A stretch of 19,873 nucleotides of DNA, from the NCBI GenBank assembly GCA_025936015.1, contig JAICUE010000008.1:1-19873 (forward strand), in the 5' to 3' direction. Shown piece after piece: positions 6,931 to 13,718 of the stretch (its first letter is position 1; each line of letters opens with the position of its first letter). The stretch is from Gemmatimonadaceae bacterium (GTDB lineage Bacteria > Gemmatimonadota > Gemmatimonadetes > Gemmatimonadales > Gemmatimonadaceae). The position numbers and the translations under genes were made by a program. Below the pieces are notes generated by a model. It ran no database searches, was not told the origin of the DNA, and saw only the letters and a list, made by a program, of their open reading frames with translations.

Positions 6931-7406
6931 TGGCGTCACACCGCATCGGATTGGTGTCGGACACGCACGGGATGTTCCGGCCGCAGCTGTTCGACGCGCT
7001 CGCTGGGGTGGAGCTGATCCTCCATGCCGGCGATGTCGGTCCCGACGAAATCCTCGACCGGCTCGAGACCATCGCGCCGGTGCGCGCGGTCTACGGCAAC
7101 ACCGACGCGCCCGGGCGTCCACGTCTCGACGAAGCGATCGATATCGTGGTCGACGGCGTGCGGATTCACGTCAGCCACGGTCACGAAGTCGGATCGCCGA
7201 CACCCGCGCGGCTGGTGCAGGCTTATGACGCCGACGTGATCGTGTACGGCCACACGCACCAGCAGCTCGTCAGCCGGCTTGGCGATCAGCTGATCGTGAA
7301 CCCGGGCGCCGCCGGGGCGCGGCGGTTCAAGCTGGAACCGAGTGTCGGGATTCTCACCGTCGCCGGCGGATCAGCCGACGCCGAGCTGGTCCCGCTCGCG
7401 GGATGA
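6930..7406 (+). CDS. YfcE/MJ0936-type calcineurin-like metallophosphoesterase
   Basis: A 158-residue phosphodiesterase or phosphatase with the complete metal-binding set: DTH (11-13), GDV (34-36), GNTD (56-59), HGH (83-85) and GHTH (107-110), ending in a typical NPGA segment near residue 130. This compact form is the YfcE/MJ0936 group, whose members hydrolyse model phosphodiesters; the natural substrate is not known. The ATG shares its A with the menG stop (6928-6932), so the two are translated as a pair, although no shared pathway is evident. It ends 20 bases from the stop of the convergent small gene. Confidence 0.9.
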   Translation: MASHRIGLVSDTHGMFRPQLFDALAGVELILHAGDVGPDEILDRLETIAPVRAVYGNTDAPGRPRLDEAIDIVVDGVRIHVSHGHEVGSPTPARLVQAYDADVIVYGHTHQQLVSRLGDQLIVNPGAAGARRFKLEPSVGILTVAGGSADAELVPLAG

Positions 7407-7413
7407 GCCTGTC

Positions 7414-7426
7414 GCGCTGCCAGCGC
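7414..7426. terminator. Palindrome between convergent stops
   Basis: GCGCTG-C-CAGCGC, perfect, lies in the 20-base gap between the phosphoesterase and small-gene stops. As RNA it gives a 5-bp stem with a 3-base loop. Position suggests a bidirectional terminator; it lacks a T-tract. Confidence 0.35.
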
Positions 7427-7645
7427 TCAGATCTCGCGGAAGTGCGACGCGGGGTAGAGGAAGTCGTCGCCGGAGTCGTCGAGGATGCGATAGAACGAGC
7501 CGTTCGCCTCGACGGCCAGGAGGGAATAAATCCTGCCTAACGTCAGGTCGTGGCATCCGCCGGGCTCGTCGCAGCCGGGGTAGGTGAGCCAGGGTCGGAC
7601 GCTCACGCATTGCACGATCGTCGTGGGCTGCCAGGTCGTGGCCAT
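7427..7645 (-). CDS. Small protein of unknown function (72 aa)
   Basis: I do not recognise a named family with certainty. The 72 residues have Cys13, Cys25 and Cys31 in the N-terminal half and a C-terminal run GRIYSLLAVEANGSFYRILDDSGDDFLYPASHF that looks like a small SH3-like beta-barrel; similar short proteins with D-D-S-G-x-x-x-L-Y-P endings occur in phages and bacteria. No signal peptide or membrane segment is present. ATG at 7645 is chosen because GGAGG lies five bases before it; an ATG four codons upstream (7657) has none. It is divergent from the SET gene (93 bases apart) and convergent with the phosphoesterase. It carries one CGTTAGGC word, consistent with a resident gene. Confidence 0.7.
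   Translation of the reverse strand: MATTWQPTTIVQCVSVRPWLTYPGCDEPGGCHDLTLGRIYSLLAVEANGSFYRILDDSGDDFLYPASHFREI
7535..7542 (-). repeat. CGTTAGGC word, copy 5
   Basis: Plus strand reads GCCTAACG. The small gene on the minus strand reads ACG-TTA-GGC (Thr-Leu-Gly). Confidence 0.8.
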
Positions 7646-7650
7646 GGTCG

Positions 7651-7655
7651 CCTCC
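7651..7655 (-). promoter_or_regulatory. Ribosome binding site of the 72-aa gene
   Basis: GGAGG on the minus strand, five bases before ATG 7645. It supports this being a real translated gene and decides between two possible starts. Confidence 0.7.
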
Positions 7656-7738
7656 ATCAATTTCGTCCAACCGCGCGCGACATTCGCTCGCGGATCCACG
7701 TCGCAATTGTGCAAGAGACTCGCCAGATCCGCGGAGCC

Positions 7739-8197
7739 GTGTCGCGCGCCACATTCCCCTTCGAGATTCGCCCATCGCCCATGCAGGGCCTTGGAGCGTT
7801 CGCGACAACGAGGATCGTCGCGGGAACTCGCCTGATCGAGTACGCGGGCGAGCGGTTGACTCCGGCGGAGGCTGACGCGCGTTACCCGGACGTGGAGGGT
7901 GAACGGCACCACACCTTCCTGTTCGCGATCGATGACGACGTCGTGATCGACGCGGCGGTGAATGGGAACGACGCGCGCTTCATCAACCATTCGTGCGACC
8001 CGAACTGCGACGCGATCGTCGAGGATCAGCGGATCTGGATCGAGACGATCCGCGATGTCGAGCCGGGAGAGGAGCTCGCCTACGACTACGCCTATGTACT
8101 GCAGGAACGACACACTCCGGCGGCGAAGAGGCGCTATCCCTGTTCGTGCGGTGCGGCGACGTGCCGAGGGACGATTCTGGCGAAGAAGCGCCGTTAG
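7739..8197 (+). CDS. SET-domain protein (putative lysine methyltransferase) with post-SET motif
   Basis: A 152-residue protein from the GTG at 7739, close to a minimal SET domain. It has the N-terminal GLGAFATTRI strand with a following EYAGERL, the SAM/catalytic core FINHSCDPNC, the tyrosine-bearing ELAYDYAY, and a zinc-binding post-SET tail CSCGAATCRG. In eukaryotes and some bacteria such enzymes methylate protein lysines; the target here is unknown. The start is uncertain: GTG 7739 begins just before recognisable homology, and other in-frame starts upstream (to 7550) would overlap the divergent small gene. Its TAG stop is part of a CGTTAGGC word shared with the stop of the convergent UvrC-like gene (4-base overlap). 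Confidence 0.85.
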   Translation: MSRATFPFEIRPSPMQGLGAFATTRIVAGTRLIEYAGERLTPAEADARYPDVEGERHHTFLFAIDDDVVIDAAVNGNDARFINHSCDPNCDAIVEDQRIWIETIRDVEPGEELAYDYAYVLQERHTPAAKRRYPCSCGAATCRGTILAKKRR

Positions 8198-8199
8198 GC
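8192..8199 (+). repeat. CGTTAGGC word, copy 6: shared stop codons of SET and UvrC-like genes
   Basis: Plus strand CGT-TAG-GC ends the SET protein (Arg-stop at 8195-8197). Minus strand GCC-TAA-CG ends the UvrC-like protein (Ala-stop at 8196-8194). One octamer thus closes two convergent genes. Confidence 0.9.
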
Positions 8200-9330
8200 G
8201 ATGCGAAGCCGCCTTTTCTTCGCGATGGTGTGGCGCTCGGTCCGTTCCAGCTCGGCCGGAAAGCGCCGGAACCAGGATGAGAGGAGGAGGAGCTCGTCGA
8301 TCTCGTGCGTCGGGACGGACGCACCCTCGAACTCCACTCCGTTGAACACGTCGTCGGCAAGCGCGAGCAACTCGGCGCGCTCGGCCGGAGTCTTCGGCGC
8401 CGGGCGTTCGGCGCGCACGCGGCCGCGGCGCACGAGATAGACGCGATCGTCCCCACCATGTCCGGGGACCGGATACAGGAAGGACAGCGTTTCGATCGCG
8501 AAGCGGAACCGGATGAACTGCTCGCGAAGTCCCTCGAGGCGGCCAAGCTTGTCCCGCAGCGATGCAGCGCGCTCGAACTCCATGCGCTCGCTGCTCGCCA
8601 GCATCTCGTCGCGCAGGGCGGCGAGCGGCGAGTCGTCGACCCCTTCGAGAAAGGCGCGGGCCATTCGCACGCGGGTCCCGTACTCGTTCACCGTGCACGC
8701 GCCAACGCACGGACCGAGGCATTTCCTGATCTCGTAGCGCAGACAGCCGGGGGTGCGCGGAGCAATCTCGAAAAGCTCGGGCTGATCGGCGAAATGCATG
8801 CGGCGGTCGCTGGCGCAGTCGCGGAGCCCGAGCGCGTCGTTGAGCTCCCGAACCGCTTCGTTGACCCGCTGCGCGCCATGATAGGGCCCGTAATACACGT
8901 CGGCGGATTCGTCGCTCGCGCCGCGGACGACGAGCAGCTTGTTGGCCGGTCCACGCGTGATCTTGATGAACGCGAAATGGCGTGCGTCAGCCTTCATCTG
9001 CACGTTGAGCCGCGGCCGCAGCTTCTTGATCAGGCGCAGCTCGGCGAGCAGCGCGGCGAACTCGCTGGGCGTGTATTCCCAGTCGATCGACGCCGCGTTG
9101 CGGACGATCCGCGCGCCTTTCTCTTCCGGGTCGCAGCGGAAGTAGCTGAGCAGCCGGGTGCGCACACGCTTGGATTTGCCGACGTAGACGATCTCGCCAT
9201 TGGCAGAGGTCATCCGATAGACGCCCGGTCGATCTTCGCAGCGTGCGCGAACGTCCGCGCGCATCGCGGCAACCTGCTCGTCGCTGGACGGCGGGTTGAA
9301 TTCGGAGCTTCCGCGCTTCACCCTTGGCAT
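8194..9330 (-). CDS. Short UvrC-like GIY-YIG nuclease
   Basis: A 378-residue protein resembling the N-terminal half of excinuclease UvrC, or Cho. It has a GIY-YIG nuclease domain (GVY at 36-38, YVG at 49-51, the likely metal-binding Glu97 and the LRPRLNV strand), a UvrC-type cysteine cluster (Cys196, 204, 208, 212) and a UVR helical motif (about 239-270). It lacks the RNase H-like second nuclease and the HhH DNA-binding domains of full UvrC (about 600 residues), and its last 100 residues are unlike them. It could make the 3' incision near lesions, as Cho does, or be a separate repair nuclease. The start at 9330 overlaps the mutM stop by 13 bases, placing it in a repair-linked operon. Confidence 0.8.
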   Translation of the reverse strand: MPRVKRGSSEFNPPSSDEQVAAMRADVRARCEDRPGVYRMTSANGEIVYVGKSKRVRTRLLSYFRCDPEEKGARIVRNAASIDWEYTPSEFAALLAELRLIKKLRPRLNVQMKADARHFAFIKITRGPANKLLVVRGASDESADVYYGPYHGAQRVNEAVRELNDALGLRDCASDRRMHFADQPELFEIAPRTPGCLRYEIRKCLGPCVGACTVNEYGTRVRMARAFLEGVDDSPLAALRDEMLASSERMEFERAASLRDKLGRLEGLREQFIRFRFAIETLSFLYPVPGHGGDDRVYLVRRGRVRAERPAPKTPAERAELLALADDVFNGVEFEGASVPTHEIDELLLLSSWFRRFPAELERTERHTIAKKRRLRIA

Positions 9331-10145
9331 CGCGCGCAGAAAACGGTGGAGCGACCGTCGACGGCATGCGTCGCGACGAGCTTCGCGCCGCAGCGTGGGC
9401 AGGGAAGCCCACCGCGCCCGTAGACCGCGAGCTGCTCGACGAAGGCGCCCTTTCCCCCGCTCGCATCGCGATAGTCACGGAAGCTCGTCCCGCGCGCCTC
9501 GATCGATTCGGTGAGCACCGAGACGATCGCAGAATGAAGGCGGCCCCCTTCCTCAGGGGACAGCGAGCGCGCCTCACGTGACGGATCTATCCCGGCGCGC
9601 CAGAGCGACTCGTTCGCGTAGATGTTCCCGATCCCGACCACCACCCGCTGATCCATCAACACCTTCTTGACTGCCTGACGCGAACCCCGAAGAAGCACCG
9701 ATAATCGCTCAGGAGACAGCGTCGGGTCAAGTGGCTCCTCGCCTAACGTCGCCGAGTAGCTGGCGAACCGTACCGTGGACATCAGCGAGACTGTGCCGAG
9801 CCGGCGGATGTCGCGGTAATGGAGCAGTCGCGCGTCATCGAAGGTGAGCGCGAGCGTCGAATAGCGGCGCTCGGATTCGGGGAGCTGGCCGGCATCGATC
9901 AGGAGCGCGCCGGTGAACCGTGGCTGGACGACGATGTGGTCGCCGTTGTCGAGGTCGAGCACCACCAACTTGGCGCGACGCCAGCAGCGGGTGATGCGGC
10001 TACCCGTCACCCGGACGGCGAAATCCGCGGCCGACGCTTCGCGAAGAACGTCTGGCCGCGTCACCGCGACAGCAACCACCCGATGGCCGGTTACCGCCGC
10101 GTCGAGGTCGCGGGCGATGGTCTCCGTTTCAGGGAGTTCGGGCAT
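9318..10145 (-). CDS. mutM: Formamidopyrimidine-DNA glycosylase (Fpg/MutM)
   Basis: Removes oxidised purines such as 8-oxoguanine and cleaves the abasic site. The 275 residues match the family length. The N-terminus MPELPETETI carries catalytic Pro2 and Glu3; T replaces the more usual V at position 7. Lys59 in RRAKLV is the conserved active-site lysine, GIGNIYANE (171-179) is the helix-two-turn-helix, and the C-terminal zinc finger has Cys249, 252, 270 and 273, with Arg265 and the terminal Gln of the family. The ATG is 17 bases inside the end of purD and the stop is 13 bases inside the UvrC-like gene, so expression is coupled. It carries one CGTTAGGC word (ACG-TTA-GGC). Confidence 0.96.
   Translation of the reverse strand: MPELPETETIARDLDAAVTGHRVVAVAVTRPDVLREASAADFAVRVTGSRITRCWRRAKLVVLDLDNGDHIVVQPRFTGALLIDAGQLPESERRYSTLALTFDDARLLHYRDIRRLGTVSLMSTVRFASYSATLGEEPLDPTLSPERLSVLLRGSRQAVKKVLMDQRVVVGIGNIYANESLWRAGIDPSREARSLSPEEGGRLHSAIVSVLTESIEARGTSFRDYRDASGGKGAFVEQLAVYGRGGLPCPRCGAKLVATHAVDGRSTVFCARCQG
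9741..9748 (-). repeat. CGTTAGGC word, copy 7
   Basis: Plus strand GCCTAACG. mutM reads ACG-TTA-GGC (Thr-Leu-Gly). Confidence 0.8.
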
Positions 10146-11415
10146 TGCGTCTCAGGTCGCGCCAACCGATATCGTCGCGGAGCTGCTTCCCCTCGAGCTC
10201 CACGGAGTGGGCGTATTCACGGCTCTGGCTGGCCGCCTGTTCGAGGGAGTCCGCGACCGCGGTGATTGCGAGGACGCGGCCACCAGCGGCAATCAGCGCA
10301 TGATCGTTGCCCAGCTTGGTGCCGGCGTGGAAGACGTGGACGTCGACGGGAGGAACGGGCAGGTGGAGCGCGGTGCCGGCGACCGGTGCGTCGGGGTATC
10401 CGGCCGCCGCGACGACGGTGGTCACCGCATGCCGCGACTCCCATTGGATCGGTGCTGCACCGTCGAGCCGGTCACCGGACGCCACCCGGAGCACGAGATC
10501 GAGCAGGCTGCTCCGCATCAGCGGCAGTATCGCCTCGGTTTCCGGATCACCGAACCGGCAGTTGAACTCGACGACTTTCGGACCGTCGGCCGTCAGCATC
10601 AGGCCGGCGTACAGTAAGCCAGTAAATGGGCGCCCGTGCTCCCGTAGCGCGGTCAGCGTCGGCTCGATGATTCGGGAGCACACGTCGTCGATCACTCCTC
10701 TGCTCCCGATCGAGACGGGTGCATACGCGCCCATGCCGCCGGTATTGGGACCGGTGTCGCCCTCCAGGAGGCGCTTGTGGTCCTGTGCCGGGAGCATCGG
10801 GAGCATTGTGTGCCCGTCGGTGATGACGAAGAGGGAAAGTTCTTCGCCGGTCATGAACTCTTCGACGAGAAGCTCGTCGCCGGCGGCGCCGAAAGCTCCG
10901 TCGCGGAGCATCAGGTCAACGGCGGTGTCCGCTTCATTGGTGCTCCGGGCAACGATCACGCCCTTTCCGGCCGCGAGCCCGCTCGCCTTGATGACGACCG
11001 GTGCCCCGAACCGCCGAACGGCGTCCTTCGCCGCTGCGGCGTCGGTGAAATGCTCAGCGCGGGCGGTGGGGACACCGGCGCGGAGCATGAGGTCCTTGGC
11101 GAAACGCTTCGAGGTCTCGATTTCGGCAGCGCGTCGCGTGGGGCCGAAGATGGGGACGCCGGCGGCGCGGAAAATATCCACGATCCCAGCGGCGAGCGGC
11201 GCTTCCGGACCGACGAGGACGACGTCGACGTCCTCAGTACGGGCGAGATCGAGCAGGGCGACGACGTCGGTCGCGGCGACGGGAACGCAGCGCGCGAGCG
11301 TGGCGATACCGGGATTGCCGGGGGCGGCGACGATCTCGAGCGACGGATCGTCGCGCCGAAGCTTCCAGGCGAGGGCGTGTTCACGGCCTCCGCCCCCGAT
11401 CAGGAGGAGCTTCAC
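10129..11415 (-). CDS. purD: Phosphoribosylamine-glycine ligase (GAR synthetase)
   Basis: Joins phosphoribosylamine and glycine using ATP, the second step of purine synthesis. The 428 residues have the standard N-terminal GGGGREHAL (7-15), GPEAPL, the ATP-grasp loop KASGLAAGKGV, the QDHKRLLEGDTGPNTGGMG signature and the metal site EFNCRFGDPETE. The start is GTG at 11415, set by homology and by the 4-base GTGA overlap with the M48 protease stop; a longer open frame to 11916 runs through that gene and is rejected. The 3' end overlaps mutM by 17 bases. No other purine gene is in the window. Confidence 0.96.
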   Translation of the reverse strand: MKLLLIGGGGREHALAWKLRRDDPSLEIVAAPGNPGIATLARCVPVAATDVVALLDLARTEDVDVVLVGPEAPLAAGIVDIFRAAGVPIFGPTRRAAEIETSKRFAKDLMLRAGVPTARAEHFTDAAAAKDAVRRFGAPVVIKASGLAAGKGVIVARSTNEADTAVDLMLRDGAFGAAGDELLVEEFMTGEELSLFVITDGHTMLPMLPAQDHKRLLEGDTGPNTGGMGAYAPVSIGSRGVIDDVCSRIIEPTLTALREHGRPFTGLLYAGLMLTADGPKVVEFNCRFGDPETEAILPLMRSSLLDLVLRVASGDRLDGAAPIQWESRHAVTTVVAAAGYPDAPVAGTALHLPVPPVDVHVFHAGTKLGNDHALIAAGGRVLAITAVADSLEQAASQSREYAHSVELEGKQLRDDIGWRDLRRNARTP

Positions 11416-12383
11416 TCGCGGCGGGCCCTTCGCTCGTTGAAGGCATCGCGGGCGCGGGAGAGAACGTCGGTGACGGTCTCCATCGCGTCCTTTGCCTGAC
11501 GGCGGTAGTAGTCGCCGGCATCCGCGTAGTCGTCGCCTAACGGCCGAGGCTCGTCGCTTCGGCGCTGGTATTCGCCGCGGATGATGCGGTCGTATTCTCC
11601 GGCCATCACCCAGCGCTGCAGCTCGGCGGCGCGAACCGTCGCGAAGGGGTGGGTGCGAAAAGCGGTATTGAGGATCTTCCAGACGTGATCGGCGATGTCG
11701 CCCTGGTCCTCGTACTCGGACGCCTGAACGAGGAAGGCGTCGAGGTCGATCTGGTCGTCGTAGCGGAGACCGCCGGCGAGCTTGAGGTAAACGGTCATCG
11801 TCGCGCGGGGATCCTGCGAGCCGAGGAGCGCGGCGCGGTCGGCGGAAAACTCCGCCTTGCGATACCACTCGAAGAGCGCCAGCTCGATCGGCAGCAGCGC
11901 GATGCCCGCGAGCCATGGGAGGAAGCGGGTGCCGACGAGGAGAAAGAGGAGCGCGAGCGTCGTGTACACCGCATGCCCGCTCATCGCGTGACCCACTTCG
12001 TGCGCGAGGATCGCGCGGCGCTCCTCCGGCTCGAGCAACTCGATCATCGAGGAGTTTACCACGATGAACGGTTTATCGAAGCCGATGCAGTACGCATTGA
12101 CCTCGGGATTCTGCGAGACGTACAGCTCGTAGCGCATCGGCGCGTCGAGCGTCGCGAGGACCTCGGCATACATCGCATCGAGCGCAGGTCGCTGCGTCGG
12201 GCCGACCTTGACCGCGTTGGCGAGGAAAATCTGCCGGATCCCCTTCTCGCCGAGGACGGAGAGCGCCTTGCGGAGCACCTCGTCGAACCCGGGAAGGGAG
12301 CGGAGGGTGTTCAGCGCGGCGCGATCGGCGGGGTGTTCCCACGCGCGCGGCGAGATCTGAGTCAGCGTCTGGCGGTCGGGCAC
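11412..12383 (-). CDS. M48-family membrane zinc metalloprotease (HtpX-like)
   Basis: A 323-residue protease with the zinc motif HEVGH (128-132) and third ligand Glu178 in EFSAD, as in M48 peptidases such as HtpX and Ste24-like enzymes. A hydrophobic region of one or two membrane helices (about 141-171) lies between them. The N-terminal 110 residues include a VNAYCIGFDKPFIVVNSS strand typical of the family. The C-terminus is charged and tyrosine-rich (about 265-323), probably soluble. The start is GTG at 12383 with GGAG six bases before it. It could degrade damaged membrane proteins; the substrate is unknown. It lies 59 bases after the PLP enzyme gene and overlaps purD by four bases. Confidence 0.9.
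   Translation of the reverse strand: MPDRQTLTQISPRAWEHPADRAALNTLRSLPGFDEVLRKALSVLGEKGIRQIFLANAVKVGPTQRPALDAMYAEVLATLDAPMRYELYVSQNPEVNAYCIGFDKPFIVVNSSMIELLEPEERRAILAHEVGHAMSGHAVYTTLALLFLLVGTRFLPWLAGIALLPIELALFEWYRKAEFSADRAALLGSQDPRATMTVYLKLAGGLRYDDQIDLDAFLVQASEYEDQGDIADHVWKILNTAFRTHPFATVRAAELQRWVMAGEYDRIIRGEYQRRSDEPRPLGDDYADAGDYYRRQAKDAMETVTDVLSRARDAFNERRARRE
11535..11542 (-). repeat. CGTTAGGC word, copy 8
   Basis: Plus strand GCCTAACG. The M48 gene reads CCG-TTA-GGC (Pro-Leu-Gly). Confidence 0.8.
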
Positions 12384-12442
12384 GGCATGCTCCGGTTGAG
12401 GATTCAGCCCGTACGTTGGAGCGCGATCGAAGTGTCGAGGAA

Positions 12443-13612
12443 TTACAGCCCTTGCAGCGCCTGTTCGAGGTCAGCGAGAAGGTCGGCAACATCCTCGACA
12501 CCGCACGAGAGCCTGACGATGCCGTCGCTGATGCCGAGGGCGGTGCGGCGTTCCAGCGGTACCGACGCGTGGGTCATCATCGCCGGGTGCGAGATGAGGG
12601 ATTCCACGCCACCGAGCGATTCGGCCAGCGAGAACACCTTCACCCGCGAGAGGAGGGTGGCCGCGCGTTCCTTCGTGCCGAGGTCGATCGAAATCATCCC
12701 GCCGAACCCGGTCATCTGCTTCTTGGCGAGTGCGTGCTGGGGATGCGAGGGAAGCCCTGGATAAATGACACGTTCGTCGCCCAACCGCTCGGCGAGCCAG
12801 GCGGCGATGCGGCGACCGTTCTCGTCGTGGCGCGGCATGCGGAGGTGCAGCGTCTTCGTACCGCGCAGTGCGAGCCAGGAGTCGAACGGCCCTTGGACGG
12901 CGCCGGCAGCGTTATGAATGAACTGGAGGCGTGATGCGAGGTCGTCGTCCTTCACGACCGCGATGCCGCCGATCATGTCGCTATGGCCGTTCAGGTATTT
13001 CGTCGTCGAGTGGAAGACGATGTGCGCGCCGTGCTCGAATGGCCGCTGGAAGAAGGGCGATGCGAAAGTATTGTCGACGATGAGATACGCCCCGGCCTTC
13101 GTCGCGATCTGCGCGGCCGCGGCGAGGTCGGTGATCCGCATGAGCGGGTTCGTCGGCGTCTCGACGAGGATGGCGACGGTCTTCGGCGTGACGGCGTCGG
13201 CGATGAGCTGCGGATCGCGGGTGTCGACGTACGTGAACGACAATCCGAGATGCTGGAGGAGGCGATCGAAGAGGCGAAATGTGCCGCCATAGACGTTCTC
13301 ACCGCAGACAATGTGATCGCCAGATTTGAAAAGCTTCATGATCGAGTCGACGCAGGCGACCCCGCTCGCGAAGGCGAAGCCATGGCGTCCGCCCTCGAGA
13401 GCGGCGACATTACGTTCGAGTGCCTCACGCGTCGGGTTCTTGCCGCGTGCGTACTCGTACCCCTTGTTCTGCCCCAGTCCATCCTGGACGTAGGTCGACG
13501 TGAGGTAGACGGGCGTCATGATCGCACCGGCGAGAGGTTCGGGGCGCTGCCCCGCATGAATGGCGCGGGTGCCGAAACCGGAGGCGAGATCGTCTTCGAA
13601 AACGCGGGTCAT
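12443..13612 (-). CDS. Cystathionine gamma-synthase/gamma-lyase family PLP enzyme
   Basis: A 389-residue trans-sulfuration enzyme of cysteine-methionine metabolism. Clear family features are TRAIHAGQ (15-22), YEYARGKNPT (52-61), which binds PLP phosphate across subunits, Asp180 in VDNTFASP and the PLP-binding Lys205 in HSTTKYLNGHSD. The C-terminal SHPAMMTHASV segment is also standard. Sequence alone does not separate cystathionine gamma-synthase (MetB), cystathionine gamma-lyase and homologous sulfhydrylases, so I give no symbol. The ATG at 13612 begins where homology begins, but no ribosome binding site is visible. It is the first gene of the five-gene minus-strand run, and divergent from the HD-GYP regulator 106 bases away. 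Confidence 0.92.
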   Translation of the reverse strand: MTRVFEDDLASGFGTRAIHAGQRPEPLAGAIMTPVYLTSTYVQDGLGQNKGYEYARGKNPTREALERNVAALEGGRHGFAFASGVACVDSIMKLFKSGDHIVCGENVYGGTFRLFDRLLQHLGLSFTYVDTRDPQLIADAVTPKTVAILVETPTNPLMRITDLAAAAQIATKAGAYLIVDNTFASPFFQRPFEHGAHIVFHSTTKYLNGHSDMIGGIAVVKDDDLASRLQFIHNAAGAVQGPFDSWLALRGTKTLHLRMPRHDENGRRIAAWLAERLGDERVIYPGLPSHPQHALAKKQMTGFGGMISIDLGTKERAATLLSRVKVFSLAESLGGVESLISHPAMMTHASVPLERRTALGISDGIVRLSCGVEDVADLLADLEQALQGL

Positions 13613-13718
13613 GCAGTGACTCGGTGAAGGGTTGGTGGGAAAGCTAATGTCGCCGCTGGGCAGTGTGGAGCAATTTCAAGGATGCTGAAGTGAGAGCAGG
13701 AACCGTGGGTGGCTGCAC

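Noticed and set aside
7427..8722. 431-residue minus-strand frame covering the small gene and extending across the SET gene
   Set aside because: Only the last 72 codons look like a protein. The upstream part is Arg/Pro-rich and antisense to the SET gene, and the internal ATG at 7645 has GGAGG.
10307..11440. 377-residue plus-strand open frame
   Set aside because: It is antisense to purD. Its Ser/Arg/Pro-rich composition is typical of a shadow frame.
11416..11916. 167-residue N-terminal extension of PurD
   Set aside because: It overlaps the M48 gene in another frame, and PurD homology begins exactly at GTG 11415.
11649..12764. 371-residue plus-strand open frame
   Set aside because: It is antisense to the M48 protease and PLP enzyme genes, which have complete catalytic motifs. 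Long antisense frames are common in GC-rich DNA.
13613..13718. Promoters in the divergent gap between the PLP enzyme and HD-GYP genes
   Set aside because: There is no recognisable -35/-10 pair or inverted repeat. The promoter consensus of this lineage is not known to me, so I do not call any.
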